A stretch of DNA of 60,935 nt from Nemertoderma westbladi (lineage: Eukaryota; Xenacoelomorpha; Nemertodermatida; Nemertodermatidae). Below the pieces are notes generated by a model. It was not told where the DNA came from. It was given only the letters and a program-made list of their open reading frames with translations, and made no database searches. How positions within the stretch are numbered: position 1 is the stretch's first letter; every line of letters starts with the position of its first letter. Where the stretch lies: positions 1 through 60,935 of the forward strand of contig JAUCBJ010005236.1 in NCBI GenBank assembly GCA_032718475.1, given 5' to 3'. Below are positions 20,194 through 32,800 of this stretch, one piece after another. A program made the position numbers and the translations under genes.

Positions 20194-20922
20194 AATCTAA
20201 ATCACGCATTTAACATGAAATTAATTGAATATTGCTAACCTTGAATACGTATTTATATTTTTACTTTTTACTCTCAAATCATATGTATATATATTTATAA
20301 TTCCATTACCATTTTTAGTCCATCTTACAGTATATAATTAATATTATAATACATCTTTTTTACTCTCACATCATATGAATGAATATTTATTTATTTTCTA
20401 ATTCTTTAGTGACTTTTATATTTAATTAAATAAAATTGTATCTATTGACAAAATAATGTACATTCTATTTAGTTTACCATATTGCACAGTAAATCGTTTC
20501 ATTTAATGTTATACGTTGATAAATTATTTAATTGTTTTGTATTATCAATTTACTGAATTCCGTTTAGGTGTGCTCTACGAGTTCTCCTTAGTATGGTAAT
20601 TTTAACCTTAAAAGTATACAAGAATACAAGAATGGCCTTTTGCGCCAAAAGCTATTTCTTCACTAAATATTATTTGAGTTTGACGAATTTTGGTATATAA
20701 GTTCAGAAGACCCTTGGATCAAATTTTCTTACTGAACGCTTTTCGCTAAAAATGGACTGTGGCCATTTTAAAACTGAAACTACTTTTTTTTTTATCAAAA
20801 AGGGTCCTGATCATTTTTAGCTCGAGAAAACATATGAGAAAGCTGCACGCAGATATGAAATCTCCATTAAATTCGGTACATGATAGGATTAAAATCTTTT
20901 CGACAATTTCCCAAATAGGGGT
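20194..20922. other. No feature seen
   Basis: AT-rich sequence; no elements recognised. Confidence 0.4.
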
Positions 20923-20962
20923 GGGGGGGGGGGGGGGGGGATACTACACCTCCCCCCCCCCC
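20923..20962. repeat. Poly-G run followed by poly-C run
   Basis: An uninterrupted run of 18 G (20923-20940), 11 bases, then 11 C (20952-20962). It could form a G/C hairpin or a G-quadruplex. Confidence 0.95.
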
Positions 20963-21132
20963 TAACTATTTCCTACATTGGTGTGCGAATATTATACCGT
21001 GAGTCCAAGTTAAATTCAGTCATATTTTATTTAACACATAAAACTAGAAGTTAAAATAGCAAAGCTGTGGCGAATATTTTTTAATTTGTGTCGCTTTTGC
21101 TTCGGGGGCATGATTCGTGTGTACCAGTGTAC

Positions 21133-21490
21133 CTACGTGGGTTGTTTGTGTGTATCCACGTGGGTAGTGTTTACCCACGTGGGTAGTGGTTACCCACGTG
21201 GGTAGTGTTTACCCACGTGGGTAGTGTTTACCCACGTGGGTAGTGTTTACCCACGTGGGTAGTGTGTACCCACGTGGGTAGTGTGTACCCACGTGGGTAG
21301 TCTGTACCCACGTGGGTAGTGTGTACCCACGTGGGTAGTGTGTACCCACGTGGGTAGTGTGTACCCACGTGGGTAGTGTGTACCCACGTGGGTAGTGTGT
21401 ACCCACGTGGGTAGTGTGTACCCACGTGGGTAGTGTGTACCCACGTGGGTAGTGTGTACCCACGTGGGTAGTGTTTACCCACGTGGGTTG
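21133..21490. repeat. 19-bp minisatellite of CACGTG palindromes abutting a splice donor
   Basis: Eighteen intact copies plus one diverged copy of a 19-bp unit, GTGGGTAAACACTACCCAC on the gene strand, each carrying the palindrome CCCACGTGGG. Central units read ACACA where outer units read AAACA. Read on the gene strand, the intron following the candidate exon at 21507 starts GTGGGTAAACA, identical to the unit. The first copy is interrupted by a few A-rich bases. Confidence 0.95.
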
Positions 21491-21506
21491 TTTTCTGTTT
21501 ACCCAC

Positions 21507-21829
21507 TTTTTATTAACTGCCCCTCGAAATCTCGCCAAACTGCTCTGCTTTCTTGACGGCAACGTCATCTTTACGACGTTCCCTTCCACTTCATCATGAT
21601 TTCCTCTCTCGACCACAACAAACTCCACTTCATCTTCTGCGGAGGTGTCTCTATGACTGCTGGCGGTGGTGTCTTTATGACTACTGGTAGTTGTTATTCT
21701 GGAAGGCGATGCAGGACTTTCTTCTGAAGACCACCACCATGACGACAGTAAACCTTTCGATATCGTCTCTGAGGATGTTTTTAGACCTCTTGACAGACTT
21801 TCTGTCGAAGTTTGTAAATAACGCCACAT
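21507..21829 (-). CDS. Candidate 5' coding exon of the Munc13-4/BAIAP3-like gene
   Basis: The frame opens with ATG at 21829 and runs 107 codons plus two bases to a donor AAAAA|GTGGGT at 21507/21506. It is Ser/Thr-rich (STESLSRGLKTSSETISKGL), then acidic (EDEVEFVVVERGNHDEVEG), then basic (RKQSSLARFRGAVNKK). With this donor the two spare bases and the leading A at 16135 make a lysine codon, giving VNKK-VQEIDGNFF. The alternative donor four bases on would break the frame. It could also be an internal exon starting at 21836 (AG|C CTT CAT ATG), phase-compatible with the candidate exon at 49050, but that acceptor has a poor pyrimidine tract. The unique part has codon-like composition, while the repeat downstream is intronic. 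I do not recognise a domain. Confidence 0.5.
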
Positions 21830-21836
21830 ATGAAGG

Positions 21837-23301
21837 CTTATAATTAATTAATTTCTATATTTTTTAGTAATGCTTCGATCTTTTAAATTGTTAAATACAA
21901 CATCATCGTAAATCTTAATCACTGAATCTGAGAATAATAAAATACATAGTTGATTTGTTGTCCATCAAATACTAAGATTATTAACACCACCAAATATTAT
22001 ATTCCTGCAGTGGAATACACTATCTATTCTAATATCCCAGGGAGGGGGAATTTCGAAAAGGGATTCATAAAGATATTATATAGTATGGAGATTTTAAATA
22101 TGGTTGTTTAGTGATGAAACAATAATAAATCACTGGAAATATTACTCATAATTTAACACTAAACATGTAAAATTTTATAGTAGAAAACAGTTGAAATGAA
22201 TTAACTTGTGAAACTTTTATGAAATATTGCTTACAGAACAAAAATTAAATTTTAGTTACTATATAATCTGGTGCATGTAGTTCAACTAATCTCGGATTAA
22301 ATGTTTAAATGACAAAATCCTGAGTTGCGAATCATTCATTGTGGGTAGAGTATCTGAATTACACGAGTCAGAAAATATCAGATAAATATACTCGCTCATC
22401 TAACCATTCACACTGCTCCTCGAGGTCAAAGTGCATCTATATAGTCATTTAGTTATAAAAGATTAATATAGTGTGACTTGGTGACGTCAATATATAATTA
22501 ATTTGCGTTATTCATGTGTGGATAAAGTTGTGGTAAACTTATTCCTCTCACCACCTATCAGAGGACTCAGAAATGTATCTACTGATTGATACTATACCCT
22601 CCCTCATTATTATTAGGGGGGATTTTAGTTTTCTGCGTAATATAAAGAGTCAAGGGAAGAATATGATATTCGCTCAACATTTGAGACATAGCAATAACAT
22701 TAGCTCAGATAACAGCTTGGGAGTTTGATTTCAACTTTTAACGAAATTATAGTTGAATTTGCATCATTTTGGCCGATTTGTGAACCTAAGGTCCTATTTG
22801 CTAAGCAATTATTTTGTGGGACTAAAGGCGATCAATGTTGATTATAGAGTATTATGACACGAGTGAATGATGTATTTTGATTAATAAATAGCCCGGCATC
22901 ATTCAAAAAGAGCCGAATTTATCCTGCTAATAATATTGCATTGTTATGGTATTAATACGCGTTTTATTGTCAATAATACGTTCAGGAGCTCCAATAATCG
23001 CTGGCACACAGATTATCAACTAATCATACTCTTCCGGGATCATTGTATACCACCTGGTTTCAACCCTTTGTTTCAATTATAAACCATAATCGATCAGATT
23101 TAACGTTACCTCAAGTTACTCTGCTATAATGAGTCAAATATAATTTGTTTTCCCGAGTTATTATTTATTAATTAGGTCGACCAAGTGAAATCTAGCTAGT
23201 GTAGTTTTAAACCTGAAATATTTTTAATAGATTTATTGCTTAGAATTGTTTCTGCTTCATCTCTGGCTGGAGTGAATTAGGCTTTCCTCCCTCGGTCTAT
23301 G
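21837..23301. other. No feature seen
   Basis: AT-rich sequence with no recognised coding, repeat or structured element. Confidence 0.4.
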
Positions 23302-23310
23302 CTCCCCACC

Positions 23311-24915
23311 GGTAATGGTGAAAAATATCGAGACTTGAAAAATATCGAGAGTAAAAATAACGAGAGTAAAACTATCGAGAGTAAAAATAACGAGTGTTGA
23401 AAATTAACGTGATTAAAAAATATCGAGAGTAAAAATAACGCGAGATGAAAAATATCGAAAATAACGAGTGTTGAAAAATATCGAGTGTTGAAAAATATCG
23501 AGTGTTGAAAAATATCGAGAGTAAAAATATCGAGTGTTGAAAAATATCGAGAGTAAAAATATCGAGTGTTGAAAAATATCGAGAGTAAAAATATCGAGTG
23601 TTGAAAAATATCGAGAGTAAAAATATCGAGTGTTGAAAAATATCGAGAGTAAAAATAACGAGTGTTGAAAATATCGAGTGTTGAAAAATATCGAGAGTAA
23701 AAATATCGAGAGTAAAAATATCGAGTGTTGAAAAATATCGAGAGTAAAAATATCGAGAGTTGGAAAATAACGCGATTGGAAAATAACGAGAGTAAAAATA
23801 TTGCATTTTGCTTGAGCATTTTATTTAGAATTATGGAACAATATTGCAGTGCATGGGTTACAACAGTGCAAGTGAATGGCATTATGTAATACACCTTGGG
23901 TACCCATTTACCAGATTTATTATACTAGCTAGTTTTTGCTATTTTTTTAATAAATATTATAAAAGAAGTGCTAGCTATAAATTTTAATAAATATTATAAA
24001 AGAAGTGCTAGCTATAAATTTTGATAAATATTATAAATATTGTTAAATATTATATTAGAACACGTACTGTATAAGCTACCAAATGTTGATAAATATTGTT
24101 GTTCTAGAACATTTTTAGTAAAAAAATTATCATACAACCCTTATTTACAAAAATTGTTACTATCGATATTTTTACTCTCGATATTTTTCAACATTCTATA
24201 TTTTTTTCAACACTCGATATTTTTACTCTCGATATTTTTCAACACTCGATATTTTTCAACACTCGATATTTTTCAACACTCGATATTTTTCAACACTCGA
24301 TATTTTTACTCTCGATATTTTTCAACACTCGATATTTTTACTCTCGATATTTTTCAACACTCGATATTTTTACTCTCGATATTTTTCAACACTCGATATT
24401 TTTCAACACTCGTTATTTTTACTCTCGATATTTTTCAACACTCGATATTTTTAAACTCTCGATATTTTTACTCTCGATATTTTTACTCTCGATATTTTTC
24501 AACACTCGATATTTTTACTCTCGATATTTTTCAACACTCGATATTTTTCAATACTCGATATTTTTACTCTCGATATTTTTCAACACTCGATATTTTTACT
24601 CTCGATATTTTTCAACACTCGATATTTTTACTCTCGATATTTTTACTCTCGATATTTTTCAACACTCGATATTTTTAAACTCTCGATATTTTTACTCTCG
24701 ATATTTTTACTCTCGATATTTTTACTCTCGATATTTTTACTCTCAATATTTTTCAACACTCGGTATTTTTACTCTCGATATTTTTACGCTCGATATTTTT
24801 ACTCTCGATATTTCTTGAACTCTCGATATTATCGTTATTTTTCAGGACTCGATGTTTTTCCTCGCGTTATTTTTACTCTCGATATTTTTCATGTCTCGAT
24901 ATTTTTCAATATAAC
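23311..24915. mobile_element. Foldback element with tandem-repeat arms
   Basis: The left arm (about 23317-23806) and right arm (about 24161-24910) are inverted copies of arrays of two alternating monomers, TGTTGAAAAATATCGAG (17 bp) and AGTAAAAATATCGAG (15 bp). They surround about 350 bp of unique AT-rich sequence. The 9-mer CTCCCCACC lies immediately outside both ends (23302-23310 and 24916-24924), and the extreme ends (GGTAATGGTGAAAAATATCG and GTTATATTGAAAAATATCG) match. The structure and 9-bp duplication fit a non-autonomous Mutator/FB-type foldback transposon. No transposase is present, and the long open frames are repeat by-products. Confidence 0.75.
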
Positions 24916-25008
24916 CTCCCCACCTAGCTGCATGGCGATGTATATACTGGACAGAATCAAGGACAGGGATGTCGTAATAACTATTTACTTACTTGTGTGT
25001 AAAGTAGA

Positions 25009-25103
25009 ACTTTACAGTGTGATGATCCGAGTGGCTTTGTTACACGAACGAACGTTAGTGAGTGAGTGGAAATAAAGCCACGAGGATCAGAACACTGTAA
25101 AGT
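25009..25103. repeat. Imperfect 30-bp inverted repeat
   Basis: ACTTTACAGTGTGATGATCC and its continuation at 25009-25038 pair with 25073-25103 around a 34-base loop. Possibly a small foldback element. Confidence 0.8.
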
Positions 25104-25360
25104 ACTTTGCAACAAGTATGTATGTAGTTTTATTCCAAAACTGTAACATTACGAAATGATTGAATATATACATTATAAGTGATAGAGCTACACAAATTAA
25201 ATTAGTTGCTGTATAAATAAATGTAAAAATGACATAAATTATGTTATAAATAAGTATATTCATGGTGGCGTTTGGAGCCATGTTAATAGTTTATAGCTAC
25301 TGTTTATTAATAGCAGTAGGTCTATCTGGCTGTCAGGCAATTAATTATAAATGCAACCTA

Positions 25361-25441
25361 TTGTTTACGTGGTAACCAATGACGGCGTGATTGTAAATTC
25401 ACGCCGTCGTCATTGGATACCTCATAAACAAGGGACATCAC
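25361..25441. repeat. Hairpin element
   Basis: TTGTTTACGTGGTAACCAAT and the following GACGGCGTGA pair with CACGCCGTCGTCATTGG and its downstream continuation, with a loop of about 8 bases. The extended stem is about 33 bp with few mismatches. Possibly a tiny inverted-repeat transposon. Confidence 0.8.
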
Positions 25442-25604
25442 AACACAAAATACAATACTAAATGTACAGGCCAATACAATACTGTAATGTCCTCTAAAGT
25501 TGTAAAGTGTTAAATAACAACTCGCTGTTAATACTAACGGCGTTGAGTAGTGTTAAAATTTTGAAATAAAGTATTTAACCCTATTTAAAGCGCTAACATG
25601 GCTG

Positions 25605-25735
25605 GTCCCTTTAATGAATTCTTGCCGAAACGAAACCCACCCTGGTCCCCATGCAGGGCTGTTGCTCACACCCACGACCTTTGGCTGGAGACAAGGCAAC
25701 CAATTAAACCACTGATCCAAGGCGGGTGTGGGTCT
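25605..25735 (-). mobile_element. tRNA-derived SINE fragment
   Basis: The minus strand has an A-box-like GATCAGTGGTTTAATTGG (25717-25700) and a B-box-like GGTCGTGGGTGTGAGC (25679-25664). This is the order and spacing of a tRNA-derived SINE head with a partly decayed B box. Confidence 0.55.
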
Positions 25736-27982
25736 ATTTTCAAACCGATCAATTTACATTACTTTGACACCTATAGTGTTTTGTATTTGTGAAATATAAT
25801 AACTCTTTAAAGTTAAATTCCTAACTTATTGACGCTTATTATCGTCACAACATTAAACCACCATGATGTGCCAGAACATTATGGGGAGTAGTTCAGGGGC
25901 ATCCTATATTTTTTCAAATTTTTTTTCTGTTTCATCTAGAGCAAATATTTATGAAGATTACCAATTTTAAAACTGTTTAACAAGATCTGTCTTACATCTC
26001 GAGATATGGATGTCTGTCCGAATGACTGTCGGTTTGTCCGTCAGTATGTCTGTCCGTCAATAAAATACAAACTCTAAAACGCAAAAAACCCTATATGGGT
26101 TTTTGTGGTCGGTCGCTTCATTTCTGATATCAATATTCAAATTTGGCCTTGTCGATTCTGTCTGTATGCCTGCCAGTCTGTCCGTCAAATTATAACCGAT
26201 AGACTGACTGCCAAACAGACAATTTGGAAGTCATCAAAGGTTAAAACTGACACTCGAAATGAATTCTGCGACCAGGAAAACCCCCTAGCTAAAGTTTTAA
26301 CTAGATTGTATGCCCCTCTTATATTTAACGGACACATTGTCAGATAGTTAGAAAGACCGACAGACAGACATACAGACAAACAAGAGTTGATTAAAGGTGA
26401 AAACTGACCTCAGAAATGAAATCAGCGACCATGAAAACCCCATAGCAATAATCATAGCATGTTTTTGTGCTTTCTTTTTGCTAGGTATATATTGACAGAC
26501 ATTATTTCATAATAACAGACAGTTTTTGCGCGGGAAGTTTCAAATTTTAAATGGATTTTTCTCAAAATGAGTTTTTAGAATTCTTTCGGTACATGTTTCC
26601 CAGCTGCCATTTGAGTTATAGACTTGAAAATTTCTCACTAGGATCATTTTCTACCGTAGAATAACGTAACATTTTTAAATAAATTAGCATAATTATTTTT
26701 TTTAAATAAATTGTTAAAATTTTTACAGTTTTAAATATTATGTACGCATAAGCACCGAATTGTGATTTTAATGTTTATGACACAAATTATTTGGGTATAT
26801 TTTTTTTAATATTAAGTTCATTTTTCAAAAAATAAGCTAAATATATGAAAAAAAATTGAAATTCAAAAAACCAATTGGTCTACCTGAAAGCCCGTTAAAT
26901 TCTGGTTGGAATGCAAGAACAGTTGGCCTATAAAGGAATCTGATGAGTTCTAAAATGGTACCGAGGCTTAATAGTAGTTTGTATGGAAAAATTGACAGTA
27001 CTACTCCCCTTAACTCCCATGGTAGCACCTTTATAAAAACTGCCTGTACTACTCCCCTTAACTCCAATGGTAGCACCTCCCATGGTAGCACCTTTATAAA
27101 AAAAATTTAATCACCACTGCATTCCATCGGCATTAAATAAATCGGAAATATTTGAACCATCATGTTGGGATTATATTATCTAGTAGTGATGATGGTTTTT
27201 CATTTCTGTTTCATCAATACCAGTAGAATTAACTGTAACAAAGATTCCGTATGATGGATTCAATTCAATTCGTACGAAATAAAGTCGGTGAAATAAACTT
27301 TGTTGATATTCACTCAAATTCAGTTTGTTGGAAATTGTTGAATCCGAATTGGTGCAATTTATTATATTTGTGAATGACCGTGATATGAGTTCACGAAGAA
27401 ATCAGAACAGAACAATGATTAAAATATTAAAGTTTTGAGTTTCTTTGTATGTGGGTTGGGGGTGGCTGACCATTATCCAAATATGGGGGATGTCTTGGGT
27501 TAAAATACTGATGTTGGTCTCCAAGACTACCAGTGGGGCATGAATTAAATGTTTGGGTTATATGCTTTAATAGTTTATTATTTTAGATAAATTGGAATTA
27601 CAGTAGCTGATAGGTGCAGTTAAAATGTGTTCCATACTCCATTGGCTATTACAGAAACTGGAGGCATTTGTTGTGGCTTATATTTTTGCCCCCAATTGAC
27701 AGATGAGTTTAGAGTGGCACAATAGTTTAGGCACGATCACTATGAAGAGAATAAGAAATAAATCAATATTCAATGTCCATGGTTTATTATCATTGGTAGC
27801 TTTACCATAAATGAATAAGCCAGCTGTTAGTGTAAAAAAATCGATACCCCGTTCCAACAGGCTGGCTTACGAATTAGACCCCAAGTGCAGCGCAATTTAA
27901 TAACTGGCGTGCGGCCGCGTCTAGAAAAAGATAAATTATTACGTATATGTAGCTTGATTATATGAATTTCGTGTAATTTCGT
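25736..27982. other. Repeat-poor intervening sequence
   Basis: It contains pyrimidine/purine simple repeats with many CTGTC and GACAG words (about 26010-26390) and two related stretches (26230-26290 and 26390-26440, AAAACTGAC..GCGACCA.GAAAACCCC). It also holds a 48-bp tandem duplication at about 26998-27105 (CTACTCCCCTTAACTCC). No gene is visible. Confidence 0.5.
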
Positions 27983-28009
27983 ACCGAAGGGGAATGCATC
28001 CCCTTCGGT
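27983..28009. repeat. 27-bp palindrome
   Basis: ACCGAAGGGGA and TCCCCTTCGGT pair across a 5-base centre. A strong hairpin in otherwise AT-rich sequence. Confidence 0.9.
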
Positions 28010-29252
28010 TGAAGGGGGGTAGAAAGATTTTGTTGTCGCAAAGTTTGAGGTGAAAACCATGAGATGATTATGTGTATTTAGTAAATAGAATAAAACAACC
28101 TCGCGCAGGTGCAAAACCATGCTACTTTTTAACGCTCATATCTCACCTATTTTTCAACAAAATTCAGTTTGTGTTTGTTACATATTTGGAATCCTTGCAT
28201 CACGAATAATGGTCATGGTCAAGCCACTGAATTACGAGACTATATTCCAGGTCATGGTGTAATAACAATCTACGGGGTAATAAATTTTAAGCAAAGCTGA
28301 AAATAGTATTGGTGTCAATGTGTATGCCTACAGGTATACACGTTCGTGGGGCCATCGCGCAGGACGAGGGTCAGTCATTAGATACAGTTTAAAATTGAGC
28401 AATTACATTCCAAAATCGGTAGTTAAGAAATTTTAATAAATAAGTAAGAAAATTTAACCAAACTTTTACTTTAAAAAAAACTTTCGGATTGGCAGCTTGG
28501 CATCGATGTCATAGAAGTCCACAGTCAAACTATTCAACAAATTCAATGCATTCTTCAGTCCTCGGGTCTCGCTCATCGGTTAGTCCAGTTTGCCTGTAGC
28601 GCTAGCGCAGTAGCGATACCAAAAGTCGAGGTCGCCAACGACACTGCGGCAGACAGAGGCGGTGACCTTGATGGCGAGTTGTTTGAGTACTGGGACAATT
28701 CCAAAACGTTGCTGGGTATTGCGGTATTGGGCTGTTGGGGTACCTACAGTAGTGCAGTAGCGGATACCGGAACATGGAATAAAGGTCAGCTGGTACAACC
28801 TGACAATATGCAGTCAGTCTTAAGTCCGCATAATTTTAAAACTTCCATGGCTGCATGGTTGCCTTTGCCGAGCCGATTGGTGGGTGACGCCAACGACCTG
28901 AAGACGGTAACGGTAACTCTGTACCGTACCACTGTAACAGTACCGGTACCGTACCACGTACTGTAAAACATGTTTAATAAGATTAAGGTATCGTACCGGT
29001 ACATGATATGGCTGAATAGTCGCGAATAACTGAATACTCTGAACTTTGCAAACTGGAAATGCTGGAATGGCTGAAGAAAGTGAAATAGGCCTACCACACT
29101 TTCCAAGACCACATTATTAATTGCTGCATGGTACCGGTATTGCTGAATTTCAAACCCACCTGATATATCCTGCAGCCTCCTAGCAACCAGCTGATGTCAA
29201 GCCTAATAATTGTTGGGTAAATAAATTTATTATAACTGTAAGACAGTAACAC

Positions 29253-29483
29253 AGATGCTGCACGAAGACCCCAAGCAAATTCACTTGGAAAATTTCTAAA
29301 CTTTTGCCAGACTACTTATGTACTAAGTTTGGTTATATTTTATCAAGATTTGGCTGAGTTATTAACGTTTAAAATTGGTCGCAACTGATCAACAGAGCAA
29401 CAGATCAACAGAACAACAGACACACCGATTGAGTTAGTGGTAACTGTATGCTAAGCTCGCTTACTTTCGTCGCTCGCCCCACA
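29253..29483. mobile_element. Dispersed GGGGCGAGC element, copy 1
   Basis: One end reads GCTGCACGAAGACCCC and the other CGTCGCTCGCCCCACA. The interior includes TTGGCTGAGTTATTAACG and a CAACAGA-rich stretch. It is similar in inverted orientation to 54506-54723 and more distantly to 58253-58552. It appears to be a 0.2-0.3-kb non-autonomous element family. Partial end copies lie at 28338-28372 and 56078-56111. Confidence 0.6.
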
Positions 29484-29825
29484 TTGTTTATGTGGCTATT
29501 TTTGAATGTGGTATACTGTTTTTTTGTCTGTAGCTGAGATTTGTCACTGTTTTTGACAAATTCCACCTATCCCTCGCTACTCCTGCCGCCACTTTTTGGG
29601 CTGATTATCTTTAATTACTGACATGACTGAATAGCTACTATAGGTAGGTACTGGTTCGACGATTTCTAACATCATTAGAAATTACTAATATAAAATGTTT
29701 ATTCAACCATTAAAGATTGGGGGAAAGTCGCAGAGTAATTTCGCTATCATACAATACATAAATGAGCATTCTGTATTTATCTACTGTAACATTATTATTA
29801 GTATAGCGAAATTATAATAATATTT

Positions 29826-32800
29826 GAATTTGAAAGTAAACAGTCCAACAGACAATCCCTTGGTAACTGAGTTTGAGAGTAAACAGTCCAACAGTTAATC
29901 CCTTGGTAAATGAGTTTTAGAGTAAACAGTCCAACAGACAATCCCTTGGTAAATGAGTTTGAGAGTAAACAGTCCAAAAGACAATCCCTTTGTAAATGAG
30001 TTTTAGAGTAAACAGTCCAACAGACAATCCCTTGGTAAATGAGTTTAAGAGTAAACAGTCCAGCAGACAATCCCTTGGTAAATGAGTTTGAGAGTACACA
30101 GTCCAACAGACAATCCCTTGGTAAATGAGTTTGAGAGTAAACAGTCCAACAGACAATCCCTTTGTAAATGAGTTTGAGAGAAAACAGTCCAACAGACAAT
30201 CCCTTGGTAAATGAGTTTGAGAGTAAACAGTCCAACAGACAATCCATTGGTAAATGAGTTTGAGGGTAAACAGTCCAACAGACAATCCCTTTGTAAATGA
30301 GTTTGAGAGGAAACAGTCCAACAGACAATCCCTTGGTAAATGAGTTTTAGAGTAAACAGTCCAACAGACAATCCCTTGGTAAATGAGTTTGAGAGTAAAC
30401 AGTCCAACAGACAATCCCTTGGTAAATGAGTTTGAAAGTACACAGTCCAACAGACAATCCCTTGGTAAATGAGTTTGAGAGTAAACAGTCCAACAGACAA
30501 TCCCTTTGTAAATGAGTTTGAGAGTACACAGTCCAACAGACAATCCCTTTGTAAATGAGTTTGAGAGTAAACAGTCCAACAGACAATCCCTTGGTAAATG
30601 AGTTTAAGAGTAAACAGTCCAACAGACAATCCCTTGGTAAATGAGTTTGAGAGTACACAGTCCAACAGACAATCCCTTGGTAAATGAGTTTGAGAGTAAA
30701 CAGTCCAACAGACAATCCCTTGGTAAATGAGTTTGAGAGTAAACAGTCCAACAGACAATCCCTTTGTAAATGAGTTTGAGAGTAAACAGTCCAACAGACA
30801 ATCTCTTGGTAAATGAGTTTGAGAGTAAACAGTCCAACAGACAATCCCTTTGTAAATGAGTTTGAGAGTACACAGTCCAACAAACAATCCCTTTGTAAAT
30901 GAGTTTGAGAGTAAACAGTCCAACAGACAATCCCTTTGTAAATGAGTTTGAGAGTACACAGTCCAACAAACAATCCCTTTGTAAATGAGTTTGAGAGTAA
31001 ACAGTCCAACAGACAATCTCTTGGTAAATGAGTTTGAGAGTAAACAGTCCAACAGACAATCCCTTTGTAAATGAGTTTGAGAGTACACAGTCCAACAGAC
31101 AATCCCTTGGTAAATGAGTTTGAGAGTAAACAGTCCAACAGACAATCCCTTTGTAAATGAGTTTGAGAGAAAACAGTCCAACAGACAATCCCTTGGTAAA
31201 TGAGTTTGAGAGTAAACAGTCCAACAGACAATCCCTTGGTAAATGAGTTTGAGGGTAAACAGTCCAACAGACAATCCCTTTGTAAATGAGTTTGAGAGTA
31301 CACAGTCCAACAAACAATCCCTTTGTAAATGAGTTTGGGAGTAAACAGTCCAACAGACAATCTCTTGGTAAATGAGTTTGAGAGTAAACAGTCCAACAGA
31401 CAATCCCTTTGTAAATGAGTTTGAGAGTACACAGTCCAACAGACAATCCCTTTGTAAATGAGTTTGGGAGTAAACAGTCCAACAGACAATCTCTTGGTAA
31501 ATGAGTTTGAGAGTAAACAGTCCAACAGACAATCCCTTTGTAAATGAGTTTGAGAGTACACAGTCCAACAAACAATCCCTTTGTAAATGAGTTTGGGAGT
31601 AAACAGTCCAACAGACAATCTCTTGGTAAATGAGTTTGAGAGTAAACAGTCCAACAGACAATCCCTTTGTAAATGAGTTTGAGAGTACACAGTCCAACAG
31701 ACAATCCCTTGGTAAATGAGTTTGAGGGTAAACAGTCCAACAGACAATCCCTTTGTAAATGAGTTTGAGAGAAAACAGTCCAACAGACAATCCCTTGGTA
31801 AATGAGTTTGAGAGTAAACAGTCCAACAGACAATCCCTTGGTAAATGAGTTTGAGGGTAAACAGTCCAACAGACAATCCCTTTGTAAATGAGTTTGAGAG
31901 GAAACAGTCCAACAGACAATCCCTTGGTAAATGAGTTTTAGAGTAAACAGTCCAACAGACAATCCCTTGGTAAATGAGTTTGAGAGTAAACAGTCCAACA
32001 GACAATCCCTTGGTAAATGAGTTTGAGAGTACACAGTCCAACAGACAATCCCTTGGTAAATGAGTTTGAGGGTAAACAGTCCAACAGACAATCCCTTTGT
32101 AAATGAGTTTGAGAGTACACAGTCCAACAAACAATCCCTTTGTAAATGAGTTTGAGAGTAAACAGTCCAACAGACAATCTCTTGGTAAATGAGTTTGAGA
32201 GTAAACAGTCCAACAGACAATCCCTTTGTAAATGAGTTTGATAGTACACAGTCCAACAAACAATCCCTTTGTAAATGAGTTTGAGAGTAAACAGTCCAAC
32301 AGACAATCTCTTGGTAAATGAGTTTGAGAGTAAACAGTCCAACAGACAATCCCTTTGTAAATGAGTTTGAGAGTACACAGTCCAACAAACAATCCCTTTG
32401 TAAATGAGTTTGAGAGTAAACAGTCCAACAGACAATCTCTTGGTAAATGAGTTTGAGAGAAAACAGTCCAACAGACAATCCCTTGGTAAATGAGTTTGAG
32501 AGTAAACAGTCCAACAGACAATCCCTTGGTAAATGAGTTTGAGGGTAAACAGTCCAACAGACAATCCCTTTGTAAATGAGTTTGAGAGAAAACAGTCCAA
32601 CAGACAATCCCTTGGTAAATGAGTTTGAGAGTAAACAGTCCAACAGACAATCCCTTGGTAAATGAGTTTGAGGGTAAACAGTCCAACAGACAATCCCTTT
32701 GTAAATGAGTTTGAGAGGAAACAGTCCAACAGACAATCCCTTGGTAAATGAGTTTTAGAGTAAACAGTCCAACAGACAATCCCTTGGTAAATGAGTTTGA

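Noticed and set aside
21209-21506. Extension of the 21829 frame into a PTWV/THVG repeat protein
   Set aside because: The repeat lies beyond a phase-matching splice donor, and three frames are open because the 19-bp unit has no stop.
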